Assembly: GCF_028554725.1 (NCBI RefSeq)
Contig: NC_071669.1
Coordinates: 50,547,501-50,611,500, forward strand
Length of the DNA: 64,000 nucleotides
Direction of reading: 5' to 3'
Origin: Zeugodacus cucurbitae
Lineage: Eukaryota; Arthropoda; Insecta; Diptera; Tephritidae
The translations under genes and the position numbers were made by a program. The notes under the pieces are model-generated. The model was not told the origin of the DNA. It saw only the letters and a list, made by a program, of their open reading frames with translations, and did no database searches. This document shows positions 35,988-47,345 of this stretch, one piece after another. How positions within the stretch are numbered: the stretch's first letter is position 1; each line of letters begins with the position of its first letter.

Positions 35988-36578
35988 TATGTATGCATGT
36001 GATTGGCGTTCAACCGTTTAGCCGGTTATAGCCGAATCGATGAGAGCGAGCCACTCCTCTCTTTCCTTCGCAGTTCGGCGCCAGTTGGAGATCCCAAGTG
36101 TTACCAGGTCGCTCTACACCTGGTTCCTCCAACGGAGTGGAGGCCTTCCCTTTCCTCGGCTTCCTCCGGCGGGTACTGCTTCGAACACTTTCTGAGCTGG
36201 AGTGTTCTCGTCCATTCGGACAACATGATCTAGCCAGCGTAGCCGCTGTCTTTTTATTCGCTGAACTATCATCGTAACCATCGTCTGCGGTATTCGCGAT
36301 TGCCCATGTTCTGAGGTCCATAAATCTCAGGCAAAACCTTGCTCTCGAAAACCCCAAGAGTCGTCTCATCGGATGTTGTCATCGTCCACGCTTCAGCGCC
36401 ATACATCAGGACGGGAATAATGAGCGACTTATAGGCTTTGATTTTGGTTCGACGAGAGAGGACTTTACTGTTCAATTGCCTACTCAGTCCAAAGTAGCAC
36501 CTGTTGGCAAGAGTTATTCTGCGCTGGATTTCGAGGCTGACATTGTGGGTGTTGTTGATACTGGTAGATTAAACGAAC
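35988..36578 (-). mobile_element. RTE-type retroposon 3' fragment, 5'-truncated and frameshifted
   Basis: The minus strand carries the same reverse-transcriptase tail as 27457 (KSLIIPVLMYGAEAW and YRRRW in one frame at 36269-36475, the remainder in another). The 3' end is a GCCAATC-CATGCATAC microsatellite tail, matching the ACATAC tail of the 57392 copy rather than the AAG tail of the 27387 and 59681 copies. The 5' break is near TAAACGAA at 36578. A frameshift around 36270-36280 destroys the frame. No convincing target duplication. Confidence 0.78.
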
Positions 36579-36681
36579 TAAAAATGTCATGAGTCCGATC
36601 CATTATACTCTTTAAACAAATCAGATCTAATTTTAAGATCTTTACATTAAGAGTTTTTTAGTTTTGTTCAAGATATCGTTT

Positions 36682-38099
36682 TTATACTCTCGCAACCTGT
36701 TGCACAGAGTATAATAGTTTTGTTCACATAACGGTTGTTTGTGTCAAATATAAGAGTTAGATATGGGGTTATATATACATAAATGATCAGGATGACGAGT
36801 GGATTTGAATTCCGGATGTCTGTCTGTCCGTCTGTCCGTGCAAGCAATAACTTGAGTAAAAATTAAGATATCTTAATGAAACTTGGAACACATGTTCCTT
36901 GGCACCCTGAGGTGGTTGCTTTCGAAAATGGGCAAAATCGGTCCACTGCCACGCCCACAAAATGGTGGAAACCGAAAACCTATACAGTGTCATAACTAAG
37001 CCATAAACAAAGTTACAAAAATTAAATTTGGAAAATAGGATCCCATTAGGGAGGGACACATTTGGATGTAATTTTTTTGGGGAAGTAGGCGTGACCCCGG
37101 CCCCAAATAGGTTTTTTGTATATAACTCGCAAACCAATAAAGCTATATAAACTTTCTGCAGTCGTTTATTTTAGCCATTTCCTTATACATTCCAAAAATG
37201 AAAGAAATCGGATAATAACCATGTCCACCTCCCATACAAAAGTTAGGTTGAAAATTACTAAAAGTGCGTTAACTCACTAACGAAAAACGTCAGAAACACC
37301 AAATTTTACATAAGAAATGGCAGAAGGAAGCTGCACTGAGATTTTTTTATAAAATGGAAAATGAGCGTGGCGTCGCTCACTTATGGGTCAAAAACCATAT
37401 CTAAAGAACTACTCAACAGATTTCAATGAAATACGGTATACAACACTTTCTTGACACCCTGATGACACGGGTGGAATATGGGCGAAATCGGTTCACAGCT
37501 ACGTCTACTTCCCATATAACTCAATTTTGAATTCTTCTGATTCGTTCACTTTATATATATATATGTATTAATATACATTAGGAACAAATGGAGATATCGG
37601 AATAAAACATTACACAAATACGGTATTTGAGCTGTGACATCACTTGTGGAAAAATTGTCAAAATCGAACCATGACTTTTCAAGGCCCCTGATATCGAACA
37701 TGAAGAAATCAGTGCCTACGGGTAATTTAATAATACCTCAGATATTTTTATGTAATTCTTTCCCTCTGAATTTTTTTCTTATAACAGTTTCTTTCTGTAC
37801 CTGAAATGGTAAAAATCGGGTCATAACTTCCCCCAGATCCCATATACCTAATTATAAGTAATATTAAATTAAGTGAGCGTATAGTCTTCGATACATTGTA
37901 TCTTGGTGGTGAAAACGAGTGAAATCGGTTTAGGAATTACCTCAGTCCCTATATACTATTTATGATGATTTTCGTTATTCTATTGAACTTTATACCAAAT
38001 ATATGGGTCGACTTGTGTTATCTTTATAAAATTACATCATTAAATTGCGAGAGTATAAAATGTTCGGTTACACCCGAACTTAGCCTTTCCTTACTTGTT
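36682..38099 (+). mobile_element. DINE-1-like (HINE) copy B, full length
   Basis: Begins TATACTCTCGCAACCTGTTG at 36684, with the GTCY microsatellite at 36816-36839. It ends TTGCGAGAGTATAAAATGTT, then hairpin GTTCGGTTACACCCGAAC and TTAGCCTTTCCTTACTTGTT at 38080-38099. At 1.4 kb it is the most complete copy and defines the family's ends. It is non-coding; the 116-residue minus frame at 36787-37137 is repeat text. It lies about 100 bases right of the RTE fragment and abuts copy C. Confidence 0.78.
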
Positions 38100-38626
38100 A
38101 CATATAGATCGGTTTTAGAAAAATTATAGTAGTTTCCTTGATATACCTTTATTAGTTTGCGAGATATGTACAAAAAACTTAGTAGGGGGCGGGGCCACGC
38201 CCACTTCCCCAAAAAAATTACATCCACATATGCCCCTTGATAGTGCGATCCTTCATACCAAATTTTACTTCCATAGCTTTATTTATAGCTTAGTTACGGC
38301 ACTTTAAGTATTTTCGGTTTTCGCCATTTTGTGGGCGTGGCAGTAGTCCGATTACACCCATTTTCGAACTTAACCTTCTTATGGTGCCAAGAAATACGTC
38401 TTCCAAGTTTCATCAAGATATCTCAATTTTTACACAAGTTACAGCTTGCACGGACGGACGGACAGACGGACGGACAGACATCCGGATTTGAACTTTACTC
38501 GCCACCCTGATCTTTTTGATATATATAACCCTATATCTAACGCGTTTAGTTTTAGGACTTACAACCAACCGTTATGTGGACAAAACTATAATACTCTCTA
38601 GCAATTTAGTTTTTTGCGAGAGTATA
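38100..38626 (-). mobile_element. DINE-1-like copy C, reverse, 3'-truncated
   Basis: The minus strand begins TATACTCTCGCAA at 38626, keeps the GTCY run (complement at 38451-38480) and the CCACGCCCAC phrases, and breaks off at 38100 where copy B ends in the opposite orientation. Only the 5' half of the family consensus is present. Confidence 0.72.
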
Positions 38627-39440
38627 CAAATTCGGCATAAAGTTTAATAGAATATTGAAAATCGTTATATATAGTATATGAGGGCTGAGTTAATTCCTGA
38701 ACCGATATCTAAGGTTATATGATCATTTAATGTGGCTAAGATATTTCACATATTAACCGATTTATAAGTTAATAATTTCATCGTATTTTTGAAAATCCTA
38801 TAATTAGCTATATGAGGGCTAGGGGAAGTTGTCACCCGATTTTAACCATTTCTGGTACAGAGACACACTATTAGAAGAAAAAGATTTCCTCTGAATTAAA
38901 TTAAGATATCTGAGGGATTTACCAATATTTTGGATGAAAAATTAGTCACTGAGTTCTTCATATTCAATATCCGGGGCATTGAAAAGTTATAGTCCGATTC
39001 CGACAATTTATTCTCAAGTGATGCCACAGATCATATACAGTATTTGTGTAAAGTTATCTTTATTGGTTCCTTATGTACATACACATACACATGAACTCAA
39101 AATTGGTTGTGAACCGATTTCATCCATTTTCCACACGTGGCATCTGGGTGTCAAGAAAATATTAATACCGAATTTCATTGAACTTGATCGGGTAGTTCCT
39201 GAGATAAGGTTTTGACCCATAAGTGGGCGATGCCATGTCCATTTTTCATTTTGTAAAAAATCTGAGTGCAGCTTCTTTCTGCTATTTCTTCTCTAAAAAA
39301 ATTTTTACTCAAGTTATCCGTTGCACGGACGGACAGAGAAACATTCGGATTTTGACTCGTCTCGTCACCCTGATCATTTTGATATATAAGTATATTCTTA
39401 AAGCCAACTCGTTTAGTTTTATGACTCTCTTAGTGTAGAG
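38627..39440 (-). mobile_element. DINE-1-like copy D, reverse, both ends incomplete
   Basis: Minus-strand similarity runs from the region around the GGACGGAC run (39325-39340) through ACCCATAAGTGGGCGA (+ strand, about 39216), CCGATTTCATCC and CAATATCCGGGGC to the 3' third. The 3' terminus is missing where copy C's 5' end begins (38626/38627), so C sits against or inside D. Motif-free frames of 78 and 71 residues on the plus strand here are repeat text. Confidence 0.62.
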
Positions 39441-39999
39441 GATAAGACTGATGTTATGAAGCGTATAAAATTAAGGAATATAAAGGATCTAAGGGACCCG
39501 TATAGAAAGAATTCAAACTGTGAGTATTTGACTTTACATTTTTAAATACGAATAAGAAACAAAATTGGAGCTTCTTCAACAGTTTTTATAAAGAGGTTTA
39601 TTTCAAGTTATAGACCGATCGAATCTTAGTATTTGGTATGTGACTATCTATATTTAACGAAATAAGTTGCTGTTGCAATATCACCAAATGTGGCCTCTTC
39701 CTAATTTCCAGAAATCGTTCGTAAAGTTATAATCGATAAAAGGCTTAATAGAAAGATATACTAATCAGTTCATCCATTTACGAATATCATGTCGCTAAGG
39801 TTCGAATAGATTAGGGATCATAGAATAATTTCGAGAAGGATATAACACTAACCTACTACACCAACATAGATGAATTTCTCTTACAGGTTTCTAAGTTCAA
39901 CCGAGACTGATACAGACAATCAAGTCTTCCAATAGGTTCCAACTGTAATGAAAAGCCCAAGGCCTTTAAATTCCTGAAATATTTTTGAAGAAGTCGAAA
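39441..39999. other. Non-coding DNA, nothing recognised
   Basis: Unique-looking A+T-rich sequence with no coding or RNA signal. Confidence 0.35.
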
Positions 40000-40070
40000 T
40001 ATTATTCAGCCCTAACAGGATTCGAATCCATGGACGTCAGCACAGTAATCGCAAGTCCAATATCTGAAAA
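40000..40070 (-). repeat. tRNA-like / SINE-like fragment
   Basis: The minus strand reads GACTTGCGATTACTGTGCTG, ACGTCCATGGATTCGAATCC, then TGTTAGGGCT. GGATTCGAATCC resembles an internal RNA polymerase III B box (GGTTCGANNCC) with a mostly paired T-arm (4 of 5 pairs). I do not see a convincing D-arm/A box or full acceptor stem, so this is not a functional tRNA gene; a tRNA-derived SINE piece is more likely. Chance is possible because the B-box core is a palindrome. Confidence 0.35.
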
Positions 40071-41289
40071 TAACAATAACTGATGTACCTTTCACTTTTT
40101 CAGCGTAAAACAAATAACTATTTTCTTGTTTCTAAAATATTCACATTTTCAACAAAACCACAAAATCAATAAAAATTTGTTTGTTTTGCTAAAAATATAC
40201 ATTACAAAAAAACCCCAAAGAAAACATTGACAATAAACGTCACGTTTCTTTTGTGATTATTTAATTTTTTGAAATCGCCTTTGTTCACTTAACAATGGCA
40301 ACTGATCAGCGCTGATCATAAATCTTCAATAGTCAAGTGAATACAATTGAATTACAAACAGCTGGTGTGGGGAAACTCTTACTTTCAAGTGACAATAGGT
40401 TTTATGACAACTCTACGGCGGGAACTACGCCGTAATCCCGCACACAGCGAGTCCGCTGCATATTCATGAGTGCAGGCGTACAGCTGTAGTCAAGAGGGTA
40501 CTTACTGCAGGCGTCATCGAATTATTTATTTCCCCATTATGCTGACGCTCTTTTTTGTTTAATTTGCGCCTCTTCATTAATTGGCAAAATCCCAAATTAG
40601 CGTCGCGCTGCCGACCCACACCGGTTACATCCCGCCGTATTCACACGAAACCGGAAATTTTCAGATGAACACAATAAACAAAATATTTATTTGTGTTTTT
40701 TTTTGTACTGGAAGTAACAGACGACGCATTTTTACAACAAAAGCAACTATTTAATCGTTTTTTATTAATTGACAACAAATAAAAATTGTGCGCACACAAT
40801 CACTTCAAACATACGAACGCGCTATGCGCTCGGGACGCTATCGGCGGAGATGGTTAAATAACAGCGTACGCGTTTAATGAATGAATCAACCATACCCTCT
40901 TGGATAAAAATTAATTACCGGAACAGAATTGAGTTGTACTCTAAACGGAAATAGTCCGAGTCCAAAGCATAAATCTCTAAGTTTCCAAATACAATATATA
41001 TGGGTTCCACGCACTTGCCAAATGAGGTCTCTGTATTAAAAGACCTACTTAGAAAGCAAAATTTCTCTGACCCGCTACAAATTCAATTCCAATCGAGTAA
41101 GCCGAGTAGCGGAGTCTCGCATCCTGTTATCCTATCAAAATGTGTTAAATCTACCAAAAGATGGACCCCATTTAATACTTGATCCCAATTTAATATGTTT
41201 TTAACTGATTTGTAGAGATTCTCACCGGAACATTCCCCAATGATCCATAAAAGACTATCAACATTTTGGTAACCAAACTTCATTCACAA
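40071..41289. other. Non-coding DNA with a G+C-richer patch
   Basis: 40400-40660 and 40790-40860 are G+C-richer, for example GGCGGGAACTACGCCG near 40418-40433. Motif-free frames at 41000-41283 overlap on both strands. No gene recognised. Confidence 0.35.
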
Positions 41290-41470
41290 TCGATCTAGGT
41301 TAGATTAGGTTGGTCTGGTAGACCCGCAGGCCACGAATAGACCAGTTATCGTCCTTTGCGATACCAGAATGGAGTGCCCCTATTCCCTGAGTAGTAGTCA
41401 TCGTTTAGGATGCTTGCGCTTGGCGTGAATTTTGAGGCCTCGCTAACGATATCCCCTTTAATTTAATCGA
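41290..41470 (-). mobile_element. Non-LTR retrotransposon 3' end with CTAACC-type tail
   Basis: On the minus strand the sequence ends CAACCTAATCTAACCTAG (41298-41315), preceded by TGGTATCGCAAAGGACGA and CTGGTCTATTCGTGG. The same phrases, GGTATCACAAAG and GATCTGTCTAAGTG plus a CTAACC tail, follow the retrotransposon C-terminus at 43826-44129, so this is probably the 3' untranslated end of a related element. No coding part is left. Evidence is by similarity within the window only. Confidence 0.5.
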
Positions 41471-43800
41471 TCTAATTGAATACTCGGTATGCTTTTTTAA
41501 TGTTGACTTTCTTTTTGAAGTATTCAATTTGGAATTTGTATGCAATTTAGTGTATCTTCTACCGATTCCCGCCTGACTCACCGAAGTAGTATCTCCAAAA
41601 TTCTACTGGTAGCTTTCTGTTCGAATTCATTTTAGTCTATGTTCAATATTGTCTCCCGAAAACTACTATGACGTCTTATTTGTGACCTCTGAAATTCTTG
41701 AACTACCTTATTCCTTAAGCGGTGTTGTAAAACCTTGTAACCGACGACTGTTGTCTAAATTCAATGAAACTATCTAAGAGCTTTCTATTTACACGCTTTC
41801 AGACACAGAAAGATACTGAATTGATATCTACTCGACATGACGTTTTCTGATAGGGTTCCTTTAAAATATATAGGTTTTTAGATAACGTTGGATTCTTCTT
41901 ATTAAAACAACTACTGTACCAGATTGTCGAACCCATCATACATTGGGTGGAAACAAATAAAATTCAAAGAAATAAATGACAGAATAAAGGATTAGTGTTA
42001 AGGCTTCAAGACTTCTTTGGATTGATGTAAAAGACTAAGAAAAAGTTCAGAAAGATTTCAGTATGATGTCAAATAAAGCCTGTGACCCGTGCAGAGCTAG
42101 ATTACTTCGAAGCTTAGAAAACTAAATTATTCATACAGGGTCCAAACTTTATTCGGCTACGGCATACTATACTACACCTTCTTCCTTAACTCCAATGTGT
42201 TCGATCAGTTAAGCAAGGAAAGATAGCAAGGAAATAAGTAACTTCTTGTGCTCCAGAGAGGTAGGTATCGGTTCATGACTATACAACCGGATCCGAAGTG
42301 GAATAGTGTGACTCCTAGCCGAGCCTGAGAACTAACTGAATGAGTAACCTCCTCATTCTACATACAAATTTCCATAAATGTTTTTTCCGCGCAAATATAC
42401 TAAGTGGCGGCCTTAGATAAGCAGCGCATATACATATATTCGTATGTGCATATATTGGCGAGGTCGTAAGCGTGGCCAGCGTAGTAGCGCTCGACGATAT
42501 GTAGTGTGTACTTCCAATTAGATACTTTAATTGCGTCGAAGCGTGTAATAGAGTATCCACAACAATCTGATCTGGTGCGTAATTTATGATGGGAAGCACA
42601 ATGCGGAATATGATGCGAAGTGCGACCGCGAAACATACAAAAACAATGCGTACGATACACTTATGATATTGATATGAAAATGGGACAACAACAAATGAGA
42701 ACCAAAACAACAGCTGAATAATGTGACCTCAATTCAAAGGTTGTTTGGGGAGAACATTTATTGTGTGTGCTTTTTTAAATATATGTATATAGCTAGAGAT
42801 GCGTACAGATATAAATGTGTATGTATGTTTATATGTAGGTGTGTATTTAATTATAACTCATGGCGTCAAGCCTTAAATTTGTTTACAATTTTGTTTATAC
42901 TCAGCAAACAAAATGAAGTGCTAATGGTTGACACAATAATTATTAAATTGTAACTGTAATACGTTATATTTTAACGGTTATTTCACAAACGCGCGTAAAT
43001 AACTTTACGAGTCCATTTAATTGAGATCGTAAATGTAAGTCCCCTGAGGTACCTTACCACTAACCTTAGCTTAGGTTGACTGATGTTTATCTATCTAGCT
43101 ACATATATGTATCTATCTCTAGCTACATATGTATATATACGGCAGCTTATGTCAACACCTGAGCTTACTTCCGCTGGAAACTACCTTGTATAACGGTTAT
43201 TTTTTTAGATACTAACCAATAATTCTATAGTTGGAAAGAAAGAAACTTCCTACCTTCGGTTTAGAGTTCTCATAAGATATTACTTAATAAATATTATATA
43301 TAAGCTTTATTCCAAATGTTTTCTTTCAGCTGACATTCTGAACATTTCTTCTTGAGGTTTCAGATAGCAGGTTTTGATGGAATCTTTTCCCTAGCATAAG
43401 AACTTCGTCTGATTTACTTGTATTATGAACAAAATTCCTGATAAAAAATATTTCATTTTCCGAATTGAAACTCATAAAAATGGTGACGAAATATAAAAAT
43501 GGTGACGAAAATTGAAAGATTTCAAAATAGGTGTAGTACAACTCAAGACGCCTCTATTGTGAATAATAAAATCGAATGCCAAAAAAAGGCTTGTTTAATT
43601 AAATAGACATGAACTTTTCAGCTTATCTGTTAATGTGAAATATCTCTGTTAGGCGTTCATGGGTAGCTATGTAATAGTTATAAGACCCAGCTGAATTTGA
43701 AAGTTTTACATATACAAAATTGTAAAGAGTAGCTGATCTTCTAGTAATTTAAAGTGCGGTTTTTAGAGGTATAGCAGTCATTTGACTCTTCTAAATTAAT
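41471..43800. other. Non-coding DNA with short tandem repeats
   Basis: A duplicated unit TAGCTACATATATGTATCTATC occupies 43095-43140 (about two copies), and a 20-bp duplication ATAAAAATGGTGACGAAAT lies at 43473-43512. The 131-residue minus frame at 42315-42710 has no motif. No gene recognised. Confidence 0.4.
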
Positions 43801-43825
43801 AGGATGGAATCAAGTCAGGCGGTAG

Positions 43826-44129
43826 TTGCCAAAACTGTTGGAGGAAAGCGAAGAGGAATCATCCAAGCATTTCCTCCTTCAATGTCCAGCATTCGCAAGA
43901 CTTAGGTTAAAGCAACTCGGTAGACGCAGCTGCGGCGAACCCAGTGAAATGACTGGAAACGACATTAACCGACTTTTGAACTTAATAATAGAGTCCAAGC
44001 GCTTTGTCGTATCATAAAGGTTTTAGAGATCCGTCAGGAGTATTCGGGTATCACAAAGTACATTTCGATCTGTCTAAGTGAGATATTCTGCAGTTGCGGA
44101 GATCTACCCCTTAACCTAACCTAACCTAT
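43826..44129 (+). pseudogene. Non-LTR retrotransposon C-terminus with CTAACC tail
   Basis: Reads EESSKHFLLQCPAFARLRLK then LGRRSCGEPSEM and NRLLNLIIESKRFV, ending in TAA at 44015-44017. The pattern C-x-x-C...H-x(4)-C is the C-terminal zinc knuckle region of Jockey/LOA/I-type reverse transcriptase proteins, of which only the second half survives. A short 3' untranslated part follows and ends CCCCTTAACCTAACCTAACCTA at about 44110-44129, an element tail rather than telomeric DNA. A 5'-truncated dead insertion; the clade within the Jockey/LOA/I group is not certain. Confidence 0.78.
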
Positions 44130-45768
44130 GGAATACGTTAAAGTTCATATTTAAGCATGGAGTTTTTACGTAATGTTAAGAGAAGAATACAGTGGTGTTC
44201 CCAAATAAGGCGCTAGATTTTACAGTATCTTACAGTTTAAACTATTTGGAGAATCTGATGGATGTTGATAGCAAGTGTCTTTATAGCATTATGTAAAATA
44301 TAGCATAGTGAGACCGCAAGTTGGACTTATAAAATGAAGTATGAGTAAAATAAATGTATGTATGTATATATCAGGAACCGAGGAATATTTATGCTTATAT
44401 AATATAACACATTCAACTCGCTACCGCTTTTCTGAGAGCAGGTAGTAGCTAGTATATGTATATGCTTTAGCAACAAGAAAATCTGCTTACATTTCTACTT
44501 TCCGCAAATTAACATTTCGAATAAATATATAATGTACATACAAACTTACATATATGTACATATGTATAGATGTATGTGTGTGTAGAAATATGTAAATGAA
44601 AATTTAAAAATAGCTACCGTGGTCCATGGACATACCGCGCATTCATAAGTATCAGCATATCTTGCCTCTATGTATGTTTGTATGTTTGTTTGCATATTAA
44701 CCGATATCAAAACCAGCGGGCGCGGCACACACCGCCCCACCACCGCCATGCGAGTGAGCGCGCGAGGCGTGAGTGTTGGAATTCACATTAACAATCGACG
44801 CGCGACTACTTGTGACTGAAAATAGTAAACATTTATATGCAAATACCCGAGTTTGTCTATTTTTAAACCTGGCACACAAATATTTAATAAAGAGAATGTC
44901 ACGGCATACATTTACTATGAGAAGACCAACCAAGCACAAGCAATATGCATAATAAAGAAACACCAACAACAACAACGACAAATAGTAAGTGAATTGTAGA
45001 AAGAAAAAAAAAACATGAAAATAATAACAACAAATAGTGGCGCATTGTCATCGTTATGCGCGTCACACACAAGCCAAAGCACACACACAATTACGCCGAT
45101 TAACCTGCCTCCGGCTACGCCCCCTGCTCGCATAGCATTTCAGTAGCCAACAAGTCAACCGCCGATTACAGCTCACCAACTCACATGGCATTTTATTATT
45201 TAATAAGCGTTTATGGCAGTTAATAAAACGAAAGCAAAATTTGCCAAGATTATACATACAAAAACAAAAAAAAACAAAAACAATAGCAATCGAACAACAA
45301 CAAAATATCTGAAAAATGGAAGATTGGCGGAAAAACCGCGCGAATTTGTGCACATATGTATGTATGTGTGCGAAGCTATGTATGTAAAAAAAATCCCACA
45401 ACATCCGGTTGCATGTTAAGTAGCAGTGCGCTGTTTGGCGTTGTGGCGTGCTGTGCGATGTTGTTGTTGTTGATGTTGCAGCGCAGCGGATATGCACGCT
45501 TAAATTGTTATTGTTTTTTGTTGCTGCCGCAGTTGACTTTTGTGCAACTATTTTTTATTATTTTTTGCTCACTTCCACTTAGTGTCAGCGCAGCGCTGCC
45601 TGCAGCCGGAATGCATGTGTTTGTGGCATGAAGTGCTGCTGCTGCAAGTGTGGCCGCGAGTACATGTGGCACGTATTATGTAGATAGATAGCAAGTGCTG
45701 CACTCGGGTATTTACGTCAGCGCAGTTGTTAGAGTGAAAATGTATGCCAGCACGGGTTATGCTAGACG
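44130..45768. other. Non-coding DNA with a G+C-richer, CAA/TTG-rich part
   Basis: 44700-44780 and 45060-45720 are G+C-richer (GGGCGCGGCACACACCGCCC near 44718-44737), mixed with ACAACAACAACG, (GTT)n at about 45463-45475 and GCTGCTGCTGC near 45633-45643. Overlapping frames up to 144 residues on the minus strand are Cys/Phe/Val-rich reverse readings of CAA/ACA repeats and are not called. Nothing else recognised. Confidence 0.4.
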
Positions 45769-46008
45769 GGATCCCGAAATTACGGGCTTAATATTTCAGA
45801 ATTAATTTTTTTTCCCAATTTATTTATTATTTATATCAAGAAATTACACTTCTTATTGGTTCCTGGTATAAATCCCGAAACTATTTCGGGATCCCGATAT
45901 CGAAAATTTGCAATCCCGAAAATATATTAGTTTTTATTTAATATTTATTTCTATTTTGTTCGATTTCCGATTTGATCCCGATATCCATATTATAATCCCG
46001 AAATTTCA
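45769..46008. repeat. Cluster of ATCCCGAWA motifs
   Basis: ATCCCGAAA or ATCCCGATA occurs at 45771, 45872, 45891, 45913, 45975 and 45994, and TTTCGGGATCCCGA (45885-45896) is a palindromic double copy. Six motifs in about 230 bases of otherwise A+T-rich DNA is far above expectation for an 8-9-mer with CCCG. Some are followed by TATCGAAA or TATCCA. It may be a decayed satellite, a transposon interior or a protein-binding array; I see no flanking inverted repeat. Confidence 0.6.
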
Positions 46009-47085
46009 TAAATTTCGAATATGAATTACGGTAATTTGTGAGGGCTGTCGAAAATATTCAAAAATGTTTGAAACGGGAAATGAGATAACGGCATGACTCA
46101 CGCATACAACTCTATTGTATGAATTTGCGACTGTCACGAAATTTGGCAATACCTTACATTTCAAACCCCAAGTGACGAGTCAAACCAAGGGTTAAATAAG
46201 CAATTAACCAAGCCACAGGGTTTACTTAGTACTAAGGAAAGTCATGCATCGCCTCTTGCGAATATATTTCTAGAAATTTCCAATAATGGTTTCTAATCTC
46301 GAAAGAATTGTTGATAAAGCGACGTTTAAAGCAGAATGTTAGAATGAAGAACTCCCTATATAACTTAGGTTTGTTATATTTCTTAACGGCAAACCTATGT
46401 CGGGTTTGCCTAGGAAATATTGTATACTGACATTCTACTTCCTAGGTAAAATGTGTAAAAGTTTCGACTGATTGTTCCGATTAAATAAGCCGGGTTTCTG
46501 TCTGGGAGCTGCAGGACCACCCAATTTGGAAGGAAATGTGTTAGCAAATTCTCGTATTTAAGCGCACAGACAAATCGAAGGATCAGTAAGGATAATCAAA
46601 ATGGGGACTACAGATATTCTTCAACAGATCAAGTTATTTCATTGACGAGAGTTAATCTTTGTTTGATTAGAACGATCGTTTTTGATTACACAGCTGAACT
46701 CCATAACTCGAACTCTTGAATTGGCAATATAAGTAAAATTTCATAAAAATTTCCTAACATAAATCGAACTTTTCGACCAGGGCATACTACAAAACTTTAA
46801 ATTTTACTATCGAGGAAGAATTCTAAAAGAGTCCCTCTATATCGTATGGATAAATTCTATTACTCAAAGTCTCTCTAACTCGAAGTTTTTTGTGGACTAT
46901 CGTGATTCGAGTTTGGGAAGTTCAACTGTATTAGTTTTAAAAAGGGCTGAGGACGAACGAGACAAACTGCAAAGAGCTTGGTGTCTAAATGATTCCTTGA
47001 CTAACCAAAAATATATTAATAGAATCTAATAGGAAATATATACTTTGAAAACAGGATTACGAACCTCTAACTCTCTAAAGTATTT
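46009..47085. other. Non-coding DNA, nothing recognised
   Basis: No RNA gene, coding similarity or repeat boundary identified. Confidence 0.35.
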
Positions 47086-47087
47086 GG

Positions 47088-47345
47088 TTGTTGTTGTTGT
47101 AACGGTTACCTGTAACGGCAAGCCTAGCCATCTAAGTCATCTAACGGGAGGCCCGGGAAACGAGCTGATTCGATGGGGTCGGACCAAAGGGATAGGGGTG
47201 TTAGATGAGTAGGGTTAAGGGGGAGGCAAAGAAGTGGTTGGTGTCATGTGGGGACTCTTTGCATGCAGGACATATGTTGAGTATGTCAGGGTCTGGACTG
47301 CATAGGTAGGAGTTTTGTCTGTTACAATATCCAGAACGAAGTTGC
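47088..47345 (-). pseudogene. Jockey-clade reverse transcriptase C-terminus and (CAA)n tail
   Basis: On the minus strand: AQLRSGYCNRQNSYL, then PDPDILNICPACKESPHDTN with HFF, the C-terminal Cys/His knuckle (CPAC...HDTNHxF) common to Jockey-clade proteins. A frameshift of a few bases near 47220 follows, then HLTPLSLWSDPIESARFPGL and PLDDLDG with a TAG stop at 47124-47126. A short 3' untranslated part ends in the (CAA)n tail (GTTGTTGTTGTT on the plus strand, about 47089-47100). 5'-truncated and frameshifted, hence inactive. Confidence 0.85.

Noticed and set aside
40000..40070. Functional tRNA gene
   Set aside because: The A box and acceptor stem are not recognisable and the T-arm has a mismatch; only a SINE-like fragment is supported.
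43089..43140. CRISPR-like or regulatory array
   Set aside because: Only two adjacent diverged copies of a short TATC/CATA unit; a simple microsatellite expansion explains it.
44110..44129. Interstitial telomere repeat (CCTAA)n
   Set aside because: It directly follows a non-LTR 3' end with matching untranslated text, so it is an element tail; flies of this group are not expected to carry such telomere repeats.
45063..45497. 144-residue minus-strand frame
   Set aside because: Low-complexity reading of CAACAA and TATG repeats in a G+C-richer block; the opposite strand is equally open.
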